A DNA stretch of 6,038 bases, from positions 13,788 to 19,825 of the forward strand of contig DFHL01000116.1 in assembly GCA_002371315.1 (NCBI GenBank). Direction: 5' to 3'. Positions within the stretch are counted from its first letter, which is position 1. Each line of letters begins with the position of its first letter. The DNA comes from Bacteroidales bacterium UBA3724. GTDB taxonomy: Bacteria > Bacteroidota > Bacteroidia > Bacteroidales > P3. A model generated the notes under the pieces. The model was not told the origin of the DNA, ran no database searches, and worked only from the letters and a program-made list of their open reading frames with translations. Shown here piece by piece: positions 5,365 to 6,038 of this stretch. A program made the translations under genes and the position numbers.

Positions 5365-6038
5365 ATGAATACCGTAAGACGAATTTACGTAGAAAAAAAG
5401 CCCGCCTATGCCGTCAGGGCATCCGAGCTGAAGAGCGAAATGCTCAACTATCTTAATATCAATGTCGACAACGTGCGCGTGTTGATCCGTTACGACATTG
5501 AGAACCTCAGCGACGAGACCTATCGCAAGGCTCTTGTCACTGTCTTTAGCGAACCGCCGGTCGACGACATCTATGAGGAGCAGTTCCCGCACGCCGACGG
5601 CGACTTCTGCTTCTCGGTGGAATACCTGCCTGGCCAGTTCGACCAGCGTGCCGACAGCGCCGAGCAGTGCTGCTGCCTGCTCAACGACGCCGAGCAGCCT
5701 ATCATCAAGTCGGCTACGACCTACGTCATCGGCGGCAAGCTCACCGATGCCCAAAAGGACGCTATCCGTAAGCATTGCATCAATCCCGTCGACAGCCGCC
5801 TGACCGACGAGGTGAAGCCCGAAACGCTTGTCGACCATTTCGACGAGCCCGCCGACGTCATCACGTTCGACGGCTTCAAGGATATGGCCGAGCCGCAGCT
5901 GAAAGAGCTCTACGACTCGCTGGGTCTGGCTATGACTTTTGCCGACTTCAAACATATCCAGCGCTACTTCCACGACGAGGAGCATCGCGACCCGACGATG
6001 ACCGAAATCCGCGTGCTCGACACCTACTGGAGCGACCA
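5365..6038 (+). CDS. purL: Phosphoribosylformylglycinamidine synthase (FGAM synthase), N-terminal part, 3'-partial
   Basis: PurL converts FGAR, glutamine and ATP to FGAM, step four of purine synthesis, in the cytosol. The reading frame opens at the ATG at 5365, 10 bases after the acyltransferase stop, and stays open for 224 codons to the window edge. It begins MNTVRRIYVEKKPAYAVRA. Recognisable family blocks are FSEPPVDD, EYLPGQFDQRADSAEQC, INPVDSR, FDGFKDM, YDSLGLAMTF, and finally DPTMTEIRVLDTYWSDH, the start of the FGAM-synthase domain, where the window cuts off before the expected CRHTTF. This is the N-terminal PurS-like and linker region of the large single-chain PurL (about 1,200-1,300 residues in Bacteroidales and gammaproteobacteria). 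The glutaminase domain lies beyond the window. The leader is A/T-rich with no Shine-Dalgarno site. The short gap suggests co-transcription with the genes upstream. Confidence 0.95.
   Translation, partial: MNTVRRIYVEKKPAYAVRASELKSEMLNYLNINVDNVRVLIRYDIENLSDETYRKALVTVFSEPPVDDIYEEQFPHADGDFCFSVEYLPGQFDQRADSAEQCCCLLNDAEQPIIKSATTYVIGGKLTDAQKDAIRKHCINPVDSRLTDEVKPETLVDHFDEPADVITFDGFKDMAEPQLKELYDSLGLAMTFADFKHIQRYFHDEEHRDPTMTEIRVLDTYWSD

Noticed and set aside
5182..5985. 267-codon minus-strand open frame opposite the acyltransferase end and purL
   Set aside because: The + strand frame from 5365 reads as PurL through its whole visible length; the opposite frame shows no family features.

Overview
The window is a single-strand run of genes from a Bacteroidota chromosome, most likely order Bacteroidales (gut or rumen Prevotella-like or a relative). 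Three things point there: the wording of the Ffh, FolD and PurL proteins (large single-chain PurL); gene starts that mostly have A/T-rich leaders instead of Shine-Dalgarno sequences; and a perfect Bacteroidetes -7 box (TAAGTTTG) before folD. All six genes are on the + strand; the first and last run off the window.

Layout: (1) the 3' end of ffh, carrying the SRP54 M domain; (2) a 90-base gap with a degenerate 7-base-period repeat and a candidate promoter; (3) folD; (4) 12 bases later, a family 2 glycosyltransferase of the DPM1/polyprenyl-phosphate-sugar synthase type; (5) a 134-base gap holding two period-7 arrays of opposite sense; (6) an 810-residue membrane protein that joins a GT-C (GT39/PMT-like) glycosyltransferase domain to C-terminal TPR repeats, with a perfect four-copy heptamer tract inside its reading frame; (7) a small PlsC-type acyltransferase overlapping the previous gene by 4 bases; (8) 10 bases later, the 5' third or less of purL.

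The genes form two functional themes. folD and purL belong to one-carbon and purine metabolism: FolD makes the 10-formyl-THF that purine synthesis consumes. Between them sit three envelope genes that plausibly work together: a synthase charging a polyprenyl phosphate with a sugar, a GT-C enzyme that would use such a donor on the periplasmic face, and an acyltransferase acting on lipid. The GT-C plus TPR architecture next to a DPM1-like enzyme resembles the eukaryotic TMTC O-mannosyltransferases; substrate and acceptor are not known from sequence.

The least explained signal is a 7-base periodicity seen at four separate places: three intergenic arrays, two of which begin at or right after a stop codon, and one exact tract inside the membrane-protein gene, where gain or loss of one unit would shift the frame and cut off the TPR part.
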